Below are positions 16,610 to 25,083 of a stretch of DNA of 64,000 nucleotides, one piece after another (position 1 is the first letter of the stretch; every line of letters starts with the position of its first letter). The stretch covers positions 2,852,001 to 2,916,000 of the forward strand of contig CP088295.1 of NCBI GenBank assembly GCA_024666565.1, written 5' to 3'. The notes under the pieces are model-generated. The model had not been told where the DNA came from. It saw nothing but the letters and a program-made list of their open reading frames with translations, and did no database searches. Position numbers and translations under genes: made by a program. The DNA is from Svornostia abyssi. Its GTDB lineage: Bacteria; Actinomycetota; Thermoleophilia; Solirubrobacterales; Solirubrobacteraceae.

Positions 16610-18622
16610 TTAGTGGCGTGAGGAAACGGCACCGCGACGGGAGCCCGCGGGCAGCGCGACGGCGGCCGGCACGATGCGCAGCGCCGAGCTGAGCAGGACG
16701 GCGTCGGCGCGCCGCAGCCGGTCGAGATCGACCCGCTCCACGGCGGCGCGGAGCGCTCCTGCGGACGCCGGGTCGGCGAGGATGGCCGCGCGCCGGGTGC
16801 CGGGCAGCAGCCGACCGTCCACGGGCGGCGTGACGACCGTGTCGCCCTCGCGCAGCCACACGTTCGCCCAGGCGGCCTCGAGCACCTCGCCGCCGCGGTC
16901 ACACAGCAGCCACGACGCACCTCTCCGCGGCCCGTTCAGCGCCTCGCGGTCGGCCCACTTGTGCTCGCCCAGCCCGCCGGGCAGCAGGACGGGGACCAGC
17001 TCGACGGGCCCGGTCAGCGGGGCGGGCGCAGGCCGCGCCATGACCGTGACGGTCCAGCCGCCCGCCGGGTCGGGGACGGCGATGATCCGCGCGGCGGCGG
17101 CGCCCTCTCGCGCCAGGGCGTGGACCTCGTCGGCCGCCACCGCGAGGTCCGGCGCGGTGCCGCGCAGCGCGAGGGCGCTGCGGCGCATCCGCGCGAGGTG
17201 GGCGTCCAGCGCCACCGGCGCGCCGCCCGCGACGAGCACGGTCTCGAAGATGCCGCGCGCCGGGTCGGGACGGGTGACGGTGGTGGTCAGCAGCGCGGGA
17301 GGGCTGGCCGCACGCGATGTCGGCACGCGCCCGGGAAGCTCCAGGCCGAGCCCGGCGAGCACGGGCGCCGCCTTGACGAGGCACTCACGATGCTCGTCGG
17401 CGGCGACCGAGTCGGCGACGATGCCTCCGCCGACTCCGAGCGCGATCTCGTCGCCCGCGACCTCGAGCGTCCGGATCGCGACGCTGAGCTCCAGGCCGGC
17501 GTGCGGGCTGGCGTAGCCGATCGCCCCGCAGTGCGCGCCGCGGGCGGTGGCCTCCTCCGCGGCGATGACCTTCAGCGCCTGCACCTTCGGCGCGCCGACG
17601 ACCGAGCCGGGCGGGAAGCACGCGCGCACGAGCTCCGCGTCACCGACCTCGTCGCGCAGCGTCCCCCGCACCCGGCGGACGAGCTGCCACACCCCGGGGT
17701 GGGCCTCGACCTCCGGCGGTTCCACCTCGATGCTGCCGTACGCGCAGACCCGTCCCAGGTCGTTGCGCATGAGGTCGACGATCATGACGTTCTCGGCCGC
17801 GTCCTTCGGCGCGCGGGCCAGTTCGCGGGCGGCGGTCTCGTCCTCGCCCGCCACGCGCGGCCGGGTCCCCTTCATGGGCAGCGACGACACCTCCCTGCCG
17901 ACACGCCGCAGGAACAACTCGGGCGAGGCGCTGAGCACCGCGCCGCCGTCCCAGCCGATGTAGGCGCCGTACGCGGCCGGGGCGCGGCCCATCAGCGCGA
18001 GCCAGGCCTCCAGCGCCGAGCCGCCGAAGCGCCCGGTGAGGCGCAGGCACAGGTTCGCCTGGAAGATCTCGCCGGCGTGGATGCGTTCGATCACCGCGGT
18101 GACGGCCTCCTCGTGGCCCGCGCCGCCGGGGGCGAGCACGTCCATCGGCCCGGCGTGCCAGCCGGCGGTCGGCGCGGGGGCGCGCAGGCGGTCTCGGAGC
18201 AGCGCGGCGCGCGCGGCGACCGGGTCCTCACGCCCGGGGATGCCGAGGGACTCCAGCCAGCAGCGTCCGTCGGCATCGAGGCGCACGACGTGGTCGTAGA
18301 ACGCCAGGCGATGCTCGGGCGACGTGGCGCCGCGTGCAGGGGGAGACGGCGGGAGATCTTCGACCCGCGCGCCGAGGGCGAAGCCGAGCAGGCCGACCCA
18401 GCCGCCGCCGAACGTGGCGGTCGCCCGGGAGGTGGGGAGGTCGTCGAGGGCGGCGAACGGATCCTCGCCGGGGGCGAGGTCGCGCATCGGCGCCGAGCCG
18501 GCGATCGTCGAGCCGTCCGCCCAGCGGCCGGTGAGGACGAAGGGGCGGTCGTCCGGGGCGACGGCGCGCGCCACGGCGGCGAGCGTCACGCCCTCGGCGA
18601 GCAGGTGGCGATCGAACGGCAC
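16610..18622 (-). CDS. pabBC: Fused aminodeoxychorismate synthase component I / aminodeoxychorismate lyase
   Basis: A 670-residue fusion. Residues about 1-430 are the chorismate-binding PabB domain: IHAGEIFQANLCLRLTGRF, SASPELFLRR, SLPMKGTRPR, ENVMIVDLMRNDLGRV, CFPPGSVVGAPKVQAL and LGVGGGIVADS are all family hallmarks. Residues about 450-660 form a PabC-type PLP-dependent lyase: GIFETVLVAGG, HKWADREALN (the PLP lysine segment) and EAAWANVWLRE. Together with an amidotransferase (PabA, not in the window) it would turn chorismate into p-aminobenzoate for folate. The start at 18622 is a GTG without a clear Shine-Dalgarno site. It diverges from the hydrolase gene. Confidence 0.9.
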   Translation of the reverse strand: MPFDRHLLAEGVTLAAVARAVAPDDRPFVLTGRWADGSTIAGSAPMRDLAPGEDPFAALDDLPTSRATATFGGGWVGLLGFALGARVEDLPPSPPARGATSPEHRLAFYDHVVRLDADGRCWLESLGIPGREDPVAARAALLRDRLRAPAPTAGWHAGPMDVLAPGGAGHEEAVTAVIERIHAGEIFQANLCLRLTGRFGGSALEAWLALMGRAPAAYGAYIGWDGGAVLSASPELFLRRVGREVSSLPMKGTRPRVAGEDETAARELARAPKDAAENVMIVDLMRNDLGRVCAYGSIEVEPPEVEAHPGVWQLVRRVRGTLRDEVGDAELVRACFPPGSVVGAPKVQALKVIAAEEATARGAHCGAIGYASPHAGLELSVAIRTLEVAGDEIALGVGGGIVADSVAADEHRECLVKAAPVLAGLGLELPGRVPTSRAASPPALLTTTVTRPDPARGIFETVLVAGGAPVALDAHLARMRRSALALRGTAPDLAVAADEVHALAREGAAAARIIAVPDPAGGWTVTVMARPAPAPLTGPVELVPVLLPGGLGEHKWADREALNGPRRGASWLLCDRGGEVLEAAWANVWLREGDTVVTPPVDGRLLPGTRRAAILADPASAGALRAAVERVDLDRLRRADAVLLSSALRIVPAAVALPAGSRRGAVSSRH

Positions 18623-18675
18623 AGGAGGGTGATAGCGGATGGCGGACGCGGGCGGATTGTTACCGTGCGCAGGCC

Positions 18676-19596
18676 ATGACCTCGCCCGCCGCCTCCGCCG
18701 CCCGCACCGACGTCCGTTTCCCCTCGGGGGAGACGACCTGCGCGGCCTGGCTGTACGCCCCGGCGGGTGGCGGTGACGGGCCGCGGCCGGCGGTGGTCCT
18801 CGGCCACGGACTCGGCGCCGTCAAGGAGATGGGCCTGGACGCCTACGCCCGGCGCTTCGCCGCCGCCGGGTACGTCGCGCTGGCCTTCGACTACCGCCAC
18901 TTCGGCGAGAGTGGCGGCGAGCCCCGGCAGCTGCTCGACCCGGCGCGCCAGCTCGACGACTGGGCGGCGGCGCTGGCCTACGTGCGCGGGCTGCCGCAGG
19001 TCGACGCCGATCGGGTGGCGATCTTCGGCTCGTCGTTCGGCGGCGGCCACGCGATCGTCATGGCCGCGCGGGATCGGCGGGTCGCGGCCGCGATCGCCCA
19101 GTGCCCGTTCACGCTCGGCATCCGGTCGGCGATGACGATCGACCCGAAGGGCACGGTCGGCGTGACCGTCCGCGCCCTCCGCGACGTGGCGGCTCGGGTG
19201 CTCGGCCGCCCGCCCGTGCGGGTCGCGCTCGCCGGCGCGCCCGGCACCCCGGCGCTGATGAACGCGCCGGACGCCCTGGCCGGGTACACCGCCCTGATGC
19301 CCGACGACCGGGAGGTCGCGGGCGAGGTGGCCGCGCGCGTCGCGCTGCAGATCCCGCTCATGCGCCCCGGCGCGAAGGCCAAGGACGTGCGCTGTCCGAT
19401 CCTCTTCTGCGTCTGCGACAAGGACACCGTGGCGCCGGTGGGGCCGACACTGAAGTACGCGGCGCAGGCGCCGCGTGGGGAGGTCGTCCGCTACCCGGTC
19501 GGGCACTTCGACATCTACCTCGGCGAGCCGTTCGAACGGGCCGTGGCCGATCAGGTCGCGTTCCTGCAGCGACACGTCCCGGTCGCCGCGGGGTAG
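18676..19596 (+). CDS. Alpha/beta hydrolase (dienelactone-hydrolase-like)
   Basis: A 306-residue alpha/beta hydrolase: oxyanion region VVLGHGLGAVKEMGLDAYA, strand YVALAFDYRHFGESGGEPRQ, nucleophile elbow FGSSFGGGHA (G-x-S-x-G with Ser), late acid strand CPILFCVCDKDTVAP and catalytic His in YPVGHFDIYLGEPFE. The lid region around 160-230 is large, and the C-terminal layout resembles Xaa-Pro-type or dienelactone-type hydrolases in actinobacteria. The substrate is unknown. It diverges from pabBC across 53 bp. Confidence 0.85.
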   Translation: MTSPAASAARTDVRFPSGETTCAAWLYAPAGGGDGPRPAVVLGHGLGAVKEMGLDAYARRFAAAGYVALAFDYRHFGESGGEPRQLLDPARQLDDWAAALAYVRGLPQVDADRVAIFGSSFGGGHAIVMAARDRRVAAAIAQCPFTLGIRSAMTIDPKGTVGVTVRALRDVAARVLGRPPVRVALAGAPGTPALMNAPDALAGYTALMPDDREVAGEVAARVALQIPLMRPGAKAKDVRCPILFCVCDKDTVAPVGPTLKYAAQAPRGEVVRYPVGHFDIYLGEPFERAVADQVAFLQRHVPVAAG

Positions 19597-19597
19597 G

Positions 19598-19774
19598 TCA
19601 GCCGCGCAGCAGCACCCAGACGAGCGCGGCGGCGAACGTCAGCTGCCCGACGCCGAACGCGACGCCGAGGTTCGCGGCCCCTGCCAGCTGGGCGACGACG
19701 GTTCCCGCGGCGAACGCGCCGAGGACGATCGCGAGCTGTGCGGGCAAGCCTGCCGGAGCGGCGGGGATGTTCAT
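19598..19774 (-). CDS. 58-residue two-helix membrane protein coupled to meaB
   Basis: The protein MNIPAAPAGLPAQLAIVLGA... is almost entirely two hydrophobic helices (about residues 12-32 and 36-55) with a short RG tail. Its ATG overlaps the meaB stop as ATGA. This makes it the third gene of an ecm-meaB unit, and the coupling argues that it is real despite its size. No family recognised. A membrane anchor or a small transporter accessory is conceivable, but no function is visible. Confidence 0.6.
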   Translation of the reverse strand: MNIPAAPAGLPAQLAIVLGAFAAGTVVAQLAGAANLGVAFGVGQLTFAAALVWVLLRG

Positions 19775-20745
19775 GCGGGCACCTTCTGTTCGAGGGTCGC
19801 GACGAGGGCGGGGACGTCGAGGGTGGGGTCCTGCTCGCCGAGGAGCTTGAGCGCGGCGCGCCGGCCGCCGACGGCGCGGATGCCACGTTCGCCGTACTCG
19901 ACCGCGAAGTCCGCCAGCGCGGCCGCGCGCCGGGCGGCGAGCCGGCGGACCGGCAGGTCGAGCGCGGCGCGGTGGGCGTCGAACGCGTCGACGAGATCGT
20001 CGATGCCGGTCGGCGGCGGGACGGAGCTGACCGAGATCACCTGCGTGTCGCGCGCGCCGAGCGACCGCAGCGCGGCGGACAGGTCGCGCCGGGCGCTGAG
20101 CGCGATCTTGCCGAGGTCGGCCTTCGTCACGACGAGCACGTCCGGCGTCTCCATGATCCCGCTCTTGATGAACTGCAGCGCGTCGCCGGAGCCGGGCTGC
20201 ACGATCACGGCGACGGTGTCGGCGACGTCCGCGACATCGGTCTCGGACTGGCCGACGCCGACCGTCTCGATGACGACGACGTCGAACGCGGGCGCCAGCG
20301 CCTGCGCCGCCGCACGGGTGGCGGGGGCCAGGCCGCCGAGCCGCTCGCCCGCGGCAGTGGAGCGGATGAACAGGCCGCGGTCGGACGGGTCGAAGTCGAT
20401 GCGCGCCCGGTCGCCGAGGAGCGACCCGCCCGAGCGCTTGGACGACGGGTCGACGGCGAGCACCGCGACGGTCCGTCCGCGCTCGCGCCACGCCCGCACG
20501 AGCGCGGAGAGCAGCGTGGACTTGCCGGCGCCCGGGGGGCCGGTCACCCCGATGACATGCCCGGGGGCCTCGCCCCCGAGCTTGGCGGGGGACAGCTCGT
20601 GCAGGAGGTCCGCCGTCTCGCGCAGATCCGCCGGCGTGCGCGACTCCACGAGGTTCAGCGTCGCCGGGGCGGCGCTGAGATCACGGTCACGCAGCCGGGC
20701 GCCCAGCTGGGCGCCGCGGCCGGTCGACGACGGCGTCTCGATCAC
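19771..20745 (-). CDS. meaB: MeaB-type GTPase chaperone of the B12 mutase
   Basis: A 324-residue G3E GTPase (MeaB/ArgK). The Walker A is GPPGAGKS at residues 69-76, Walker B-like element VVVIETVGVGQSETDVAD near 155, and the base motif VVTKADLG near 205. LAVDPSSKRSGGSLLGDR is a MeaB signature. It gates cofactor loading and protects adenosylcobalamin mutases. Its GTG start overlaps the stop of the mutase gene upstream, which encodes its client, so the pair is translationally coupled. Confidence 0.94.
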   Translation of the reverse strand: MIETPSSTGRGAQLGARLRDRDLSAAPATLNLVESRTPADLRETADLLHELSPAKLGGEAPGHVIGVTGPPGAGKSTLLSALVRAWRERGRTVAVLAVDPSSKRSGGSLLGDRARIDFDPSDRGLFIRSTAAGERLGGLAPATRAAAQALAPAFDVVVIETVGVGQSETDVADVADTVAVIVQPGSGDALQFIKSGIMETPDVLVVTKADLGKIALSARRDLSAALRSLGARDTQVISVSSVPPPTGIDDLVDAFDAHRAALDLPVRRLAARRAAALADFAVEYGERGIRAVGGRRAALKLLGEQDPTLDVPALVATLEQKVPA

Positions 20746-22739
20746 GCGGGGGCGGGCACGCCGCCCCTGTCGGCCACGAGACCGACGATGTCCCGCATGA
20801 TGCGGTTCATGTCGAAGTCCTTCGGCGTGTAGACACCCGCCACGCCCACGGCCTTCAGCGGGGCGACGTCAGCCTCGGGGATGATCCCGCCGACGACGAC
20901 CGGGACATCGACGCCCGCCGCCTTCAGCTCCTCCATGACCGCCGGGATGAGCTCCTTGTGCGAGCCCGACAGGATCGACAGGCCGATGACGTGCACACCT
21001 TCGTCGAGCGCGCTGCGCGCGATCTGCTGCGGCGTGAGGCGGATGCCCTCGTAGACGACGTCCATGCCCACGTCGCGGGCGCGCACGGCGATCTGCTCGG
21101 CGCCGTTGCTGTGACCGTCCAGGCCCGGCTTGCCGACGAGGATCTTCACGGTGCGGCCCAGGGCCTCGCCGACGCGGGCGACCTCCTCGCGGACCTCCTC
21201 GAGGTCGGGGCCGATCTCCGCGGCGGTCGCCTCGCCGACACCGGTCGGTCCGCGGTACTCGCCGAACGCGTCACGCAGCGCCTGCGACCACTCGCCGACG
21301 GTCACGCCCGCGCGGGCGGCCTCGATGCTCGCCGGCATGATGTTCTGCGATTCGTCCAGCGCGACGGCGCGGAGCCTCTCGAGCGCTGCGTCCACCGCGG
21401 CCTGGTCGCGCCCCGCGCGCCACGCCTGCACGGCGTTGCGCTGCTGGGCCTCGACGGCGGGGTCGACCGTCATGATCCCGCCCTCCTCGTCGACGAGCGG
21501 CGACGGGGAGGTCTCCTCGAACTTGTTCATGCCGACGACCACCTGGTCCCCGGCCTCGATGCGACGCCAGCGCTCGCGGTGGCTGTCGACCAGCGCGGCC
21601 TTCATGTACGGCACGGCCTCGACCGCGCCGCCGTGCTCGGCGACGATCGCCATCTCGGCGCGCGCGCCCTCGAGCATCTCGCCGACGAGCCCGTCCATCA
21701 CGACGGAGCCCTCGAAGATGTCCGGGTACTCGAGCATGTCCGTCTCGTAGGCGAGCACCTGCTGGATGCGCAGCGACCACTGCTGATCCCACGGGCGGGG
21801 GAGGCCCAGCGCCTCGTTCCACGCCGGCAGCTGCACCGCGCGGGCCCGGGCGTTGCGGCCCAGCGTCACGGCCAGCGCCTCGAGCACGATGCGCTGGACG
21901 TTGTTCTCCGGCTGCGCCTCGGTGAGCCCGAGCGAGTTGACCTGCACGCCGTAGCGGAAGCGCAGGTGCTTCGGGTCCATGACGCCGTAGCGCTCCCGGC
22001 CGAGCTCCTCCCAGAGGATGCTCATGGCCCGCAGCTTCGCGTGCTCCTCGATGAAGCGGACACCCGCGTTGACGAAGAACGAGATCCGGCTGAAGACCGT
22101 GCCCATCTGCTCCTGCGGCACGCGCTCACGCGCGGCGTCGAGGACGGCGATCGCGTTGCTCATCGCGTAGGCGATCTCCTGCACCGGCGTCGCGCCGGCC
22201 TCCTGCAGGTGGTAGCTGCAGATGTTGATCGGGTTCCACTTCGGCACCTCGGTCACCGTGAAGGCGACCATGTCGGCGATCAGCCGCATCGACGGGCCGG
22301 GCGGGAACGCGTACGTCCCGCGCGCCAGGAACTCCTTGATGATGTCGTTCTGCGTGGTGCCCTGGAGCTTCGCGCGGTCGATCCCGTTGTCCTCCGCCGT
22401 CACGATGTAGAGCGACAGCAGGAAGGCGGCCGTCGCGTTGATCGTCATCGACGTGTTCATGTCGTCGAGGGGGATCCCGTCGAGCAGCGTGTGCATCTCG
22501 CCCTTGTGCGGGATCGGGACGCCGACCTTGCCGACCTCGCCGTGCGCCAGCGCGTGATCGGGGTCGTAGCCCGTCTGCGTGGGCAGGTCGAACGCGATCG
22601 ACAGGCCCGTCTGGCCCTTCGCCAGGTTGCCGCGGAACAGCTCGTTGGAGGCCTTCGCCGTGGAGTGGCCGGCGTAGGTCCGCATCATCCACGGCCGGTC
22701 GCGCTCGGGCAGGCGGTGCGCAGGAGTCTCGCTCATCAC
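20742..22739 (-). CDS. ecm: Ethylmalonyl-CoA mutase (adenosylcobalamin-dependent)
   Basis: A 665-residue single-chain B12 mutase. The N-terminal TIM barrel carries RTYAGHSTAKASNELFR, IAFDLPTQTGYDPDH and INICSYHLQEAGATPVQE. The C-terminal cobalamin domain has DGHSNG at 541-546 (lower-axial His), SILSG at 588-592 and VVVGG near 614-618. GKPGLDGHSNGAEQIAVRA is characteristic of the MeaA/ethylmalonyl-CoA mutase group; methylmalonyl-CoA mutases read GQDGHDRG there and often have a separate small subunit. The enzyme converts (2R)-ethylmalonyl-CoA to methylsuccinyl-CoA in the ethylmalonyl-CoA pathway. Start is GTG 22739 or ATG 22736. Coupled to meaB; crotonyl-CoA carboxylase/reductase, which makes its substrate, is encoded 2.3 kb away. 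Confidence 0.92.
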   Translation of the reverse strand: MMSETPAHRLPERDRPWMMRTYAGHSTAKASNELFRGNLAKGQTGLSIAFDLPTQTGYDPDHALAHGEVGKVGVPIPHKGEMHTLLDGIPLDDMNTSMTINATAAFLLSLYIVTAEDNGIDRAKLQGTTQNDIIKEFLARGTYAFPPGPSMRLIADMVAFTVTEVPKWNPINICSYHLQEAGATPVQEIAYAMSNAIAVLDAARERVPQEQMGTVFSRISFFVNAGVRFIEEHAKLRAMSILWEELGRERYGVMDPKHLRFRYGVQVNSLGLTEAQPENNVQRIVLEALAVTLGRNARARAVQLPAWNEALGLPRPWDQQWSLRIQQVLAYETDMLEYPDIFEGSVVMDGLVGEMLEGARAEMAIVAEHGGAVEAVPYMKAALVDSHRERWRRIEAGDQVVVGMNKFEETSPSPLVDEEGGIMTVDPAVEAQQRNAVQAWRAGRDQAAVDAALERLRAVALDESQNIMPASIEAARAGVTVGEWSQALRDAFGEYRGPTGVGEATAAEIGPDLEEVREEVARVGEALGRTVKILVGKPGLDGHSNGAEQIAVRARDVGMDVVYEGIRLTPQQIARSALDEGVHVIGLSILSGSHKELIPAVMEELKAAGVDVPVVVGGIIPEADVAPLKAVGVAGVYTPKDFDMNRIMRDIVGLVADRGGVPAPA

Positions 22740-22789
22740 CCTGGATTGTAAGGTTCCGCGCCATCTCCGGGACGCCCGACCCCATCGAC

Positions 22790-23602
22790 GTGCGACATCT
22801 CGGTCGCGAACAGGTCATCTGCTGTTGGCGGGTCGACGATGTGCTGGTCGATCCCGGGCCCGCATCATCGCTGCCGAACCTGCTCGAGGCGCTCGGCGAC
22901 TGGCGGCCGAACCGCATCCTGCTGACGCACATCCACCTCGATCATGCCGGGGGCGCCGGGGTGCTCGCACGGCGGTGGCCCGACGTCGAGATCTGGGTGC
23001 ACGAGCGCGGGGCGCCGCACGTCGCCGACCCGTCGAAGCTCATCGCCTCGGCGACACGGCTCTACGGCGACGAGATGGAACGGCTGTGGGGCGAGATCGC
23101 GCCGATCCCCGAGGCGCAGCTGCGCGTCGTGTCCGGCGGCGAGACGATCGACGGCTGGGAGGTCGCCTACACCCCCGGCCACGCCAGCCACCACGTCGCG
23201 TACCGCCACGACCGCACCGGGTGGGCGTTCACCGGTGACGTGGCGGGCGTGCGCATCGCGCCGAGCGACTTCATCGTCGCCCCGACCCCGCCGCCGGACA
23301 TCGACGTCGAGGCGTGGCACGCGTCCATCGACGTGCTCGAGGCGTGGCAGCCCGTCGCGCTCGGTCCGACCCACTTCGGCGCGATCACGGACCCCGCCGA
23401 GCACCTGGCGCGCCTGCACGTCGTGCTCGACACGTGGGCGGACCTGGCCCGCCGACTCGATCAGGACGACTTCACCGCCGCGGCGCTCGCCGCCACCGCG
23501 AGCGCGCTCCCGCTGGCTGCGCGGGAGGCCCAGGCGCAGGCCATGCCTCCGACGCACCTGTGGCCCGGCCTGCACCGGTACTGGTCCAAGCGCGCATCCT
23601 GA
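22790..23602 (+). CDS. Metallo-beta-lactamase-fold hydrolase
   Basis: A 270-residue MBL protein: the zinc motif H-x-H-x-D-H is ILLTHIHLDHAG near residue 46, VAYTPGHASHHVAY supplies the next His, FTGDVAG the bridging Asp, and LGPTHFGAITD the last His. The C-terminal helical region (about 190-270) is typical of the glyoxalase-II-like/SoxH-type subgroup that hydrolyses thioesters or lactones. The GTG start gives the usual short N terminus ending in LVDPGPASS. Divergent from ecm across 50 bp. A CoA-thioesterase role near the ethylmalonyl genes is possible but unproven. Confidence 0.85.
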   Translation: MRHLGREQVICCWRVDDVLVDPGPASSLPNLLEALGDWRPNRILLTHIHLDHAGGAGVLARRWPDVEIWVHERGAPHVADPSKLIASATRLYGDEMERLWGEIAPIPEAQLRVVSGGETIDGWEVAYTPGHASHHVAYRHDRTGWAFTGDVAGVRIAPSDFIVAPTPPPDIDVEAWHASIDVLEAWQPVALGPTHFGAITDPAEHLARLHVVLDTWADLARRLDQDDFTAAALAATASALPLAAREAQAQAMPPTHLWPGLHRYWSKRAS

Positions 23603-23651
23603 TGTCCATCAGGGTTGGACGATCGGCCCCCTCTCGCTAGTGTGCGAAGGG

Positions 23652-23939
23652 ATGAGCCAGACCATCGAGCTTCCTCGCGTCTCCGGTCCCGGCTCGGGCC
23701 TCGGAGACGCATGGCGAGTCATCGTCAAGAACGACGACCACAACACGTTTCAGCACGTCGCGCACACGCTCGCGCGTTTCATCCCCGGCGTCACCGTGGA
23801 CTCGGGCTACGCCATCGCCGACCGCATCCACAACAGCGGTCTGGCGGTCGTGTGGACGGGGCATCGCGAAGCGGCCGAGCTGTACTGGGACCAGCTGCGC
23901 GGCGCGGGCCTCACGATGGCCCCGCTCGAGCAGGGCTGA
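23652..23939 (+). CDS. clpS: ClpS adaptor protein
   Basis: A 95-residue ClpS: AWRVIVKNDDHNTFQHVAHTL is the hallmark N-terminal strand/helix with the N-degron pocket Asn-Asp-Asp, and GLAVVWTGHREAAELYWDQLRGAGLTMAPLE is the C-terminal half (shown here in the pieces GLAVVWTGHREAAE and LRGAGLTMAPLE). It delivers N-degron substrates to ClpA/ClpC for degradation by ClpP. The ATG at 23652 sits directly after AAGGG with very short spacing; an in-frame GTG at 23640 is an alternative. Followed by the sigma factor gene. Confidence 0.92.
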   Translation: MSQTIELPRVSGPGSGLGDAWRVIVKNDDHNTFQHVAHTLARFIPGVTVDSGYAIADRIHNSGLAVVWTGHREAAELYWDQLRGAGLTMAPLEQG

Positions 23940-23993
23940 TCGCCGCCGGACGTTTGGCGCGATGCTCAGCGGGCATGATCGCCTGCAGGGACG

Positions 23994-24755
23994 ATGACTG
24001 ACCGTGACGCACAGCCCGCGGCGCGCGCGCGCCGCGAGCGTGAGCTGCTGGAGCGATACCACGAGCAGGGAGACGTCCGCGCGCGCGAAGAGCTCGTCGC
24101 GGAGATGCTTCCCCTTGCCCGCTCGCTGGCCGCCCGGTACGCCGGGCGCGGTGAGCCCCTGGACGACCTCGTCCAGGTCGCCTCCGTCGGCCTCGTGAAG
24201 GCGATCGACGGCTTCGACCTCGAACGTGAGGTGCGGTTCTCCAGCTACGCCACGCCCACCGTGCTCGGCGAGCTGCGCCGCCACTTCCGCGACACGACGT
24301 GGATGGTCCGCGTGCCCCGCGGCATGCAGGAGCTGCAACTCGAGCTGGCCCGCCACCGCGACCGGCTGACGACCGAGCTGGGCCGCGCACCCACCGTACA
24401 GGAGCTGGCCGAGGCCGTCGACCAGCCGTTCGAGGAGGTGCTCGCCACCATCCAGAGCCAGGACGCGCGGCGCGCCCGCTCGTTCGAGGAACCGACGGGG
24501 GAGGACCTCACCCTCGGGGACACGCTGGGCGGCGGCGACCCGGAACTGGCGCTGGCCGAGACGCGCGCGATGCTCGGAGACGCAGCCGACGTGCTGTCAG
24601 ACCGCGACCGTGAGGTCCTGCGCCTGCGGTTCGTCGAGGACCTCACGCAGTCGCAGATCGCCGAGCAGGTCGGCGTCTCTCAGATGCAGATCTCGCGGAT
24701 CATCCGGCGCTCCCTGGAGCGGCTGCGTGAGCGGCTCCAGGGGCCAGACGGCTGA
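23994..24755 (+). CDS. RNA polymerase sigma factor, SigB/SigF/SigG subfamily
   Basis: A 253-residue group 3 sigma factor. Region 2 shows LARSLAARYAGRGEPLDDLVQVASVGLVKAID (in parts: ARYAGRGEPLDDLVQ, ASVGLVKAIDGF) and FSSYATPTVLGELRRHFRD; region 3 carries VPRGMQELQLELARH and LGRAPTVQELAEAV; region 4 has LSDRDREVLRLRFVEDLTQSQ with the helix-turn-helix VGVSQMQISRIIRRSLERL. These are typical of the SigF/SigB general-stress or developmental class, usually controlled by anti-sigma and anti-anti-sigma factors. None of these is adjacent here. Confidence 0.93.
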   Translation: MTDRDAQPAARARRERELLERYHEQGDVRAREELVAEMLPLARSLAARYAGRGEPLDDLVQVASVGLVKAIDGFDLEREVRFSSYATPTVLGELRRHFRDTTWMVRVPRGMQELQLELARHRDRLTTELGRAPTVQELAEAVDQPFEEVLATIQSQDARRARSFEEPTGEDLTLGDTLGGGDPELALAETRAMLGDAADVLSDRDREVLRLRFVEDLTQSQIAEQVGVSQMQISRIIRRSLERLRERLQGPDG

Positions 24756-24762
24756 GCGAGAC

Positions 24763-25083
24763 CTACGAGGAGGCGGGCTCGAGTTCGAGCCGGCCGCTCG
24801 CGCAGCGCTCGAGGGGCCCGTACAGGACCGGGATCGTGTACCAGCCCGCCGTGGAGGCGCGCATGTCCTGGAACTCGTCGCCGTACCAGAACCGCTCCCA
24901 CTCGAGCTTGCTCGTGAACTCGAGGATGTGGATGAACTTGTAGCGGTCCTCCTTGGACCGGTACAGGTCGTAGCGCAGCGCGCCGCGCTTCAGCGCGATC
25001 TTGCTGATCTTCTCGAGCGCGAACTCGAGGTCATCGTGGCGGAACGCCGTGGCGTACCAGGGGATCTGCACGACATAGGACAT
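24763..25083 (-). CDS. Dimeric alpha-beta-barrel (ABM-like) protein coupled to ccr
   Basis: A 106-residue protein: MSYVVQIPWYATAFRHDDLE, then RYDLYRSKEDRYKFIHILEF and FTSKLEWERFWYGDEFQDM. The sequence pattern (strand, helix, RYDLYRS strand, helix, WYTIPVLYGPLER strand) fits the ferredoxin-like dimeric alpha-beta barrels of antibiotic-biosynthesis-monooxygenase type. Its ATG overlaps the ccr stop as TGATG, so it should be made together with crotonyl-CoA carboxylase/reductase. Catalysis cannot be inferred. Stress sensing, ligand binding or a role in handling CoA side products is possible. Confidence 0.6.
   Translation of the reverse strand: MSYVVQIPWYATAFRHDDLEFALEKISKIALKRGALRYDLYRSKEDRYKFIHILEFTSKLEWERFWYGDEFQDMRASTAGWYTIPVLYGPLERCASGRLELEPASS

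Noticed and set aside
18623..18675. AGGAGGG followed by ATG at 18639 as a separate small gene or alternative hydrolase start
   Set aside because: The frame from 18639 is out of phase with the hydrolase and yields only an Arg-rich shadow peptide.
20742..22739. Annotation as methylmalonyl-CoA mutase
   Set aside because: The cobalamin-domain block GKPGLDGHSNG and the single-chain length fit ethylmalonyl-CoA mutase; no small subunit gene is present and ccr is nearby.
20958..22751. A 597-codon open frame on the plus strand opposite ecm
   Set aside because: Antisense shadow of a conserved gene in very GC-rich DNA; composition is Arg/Ala/Asp-rich without family motifs.
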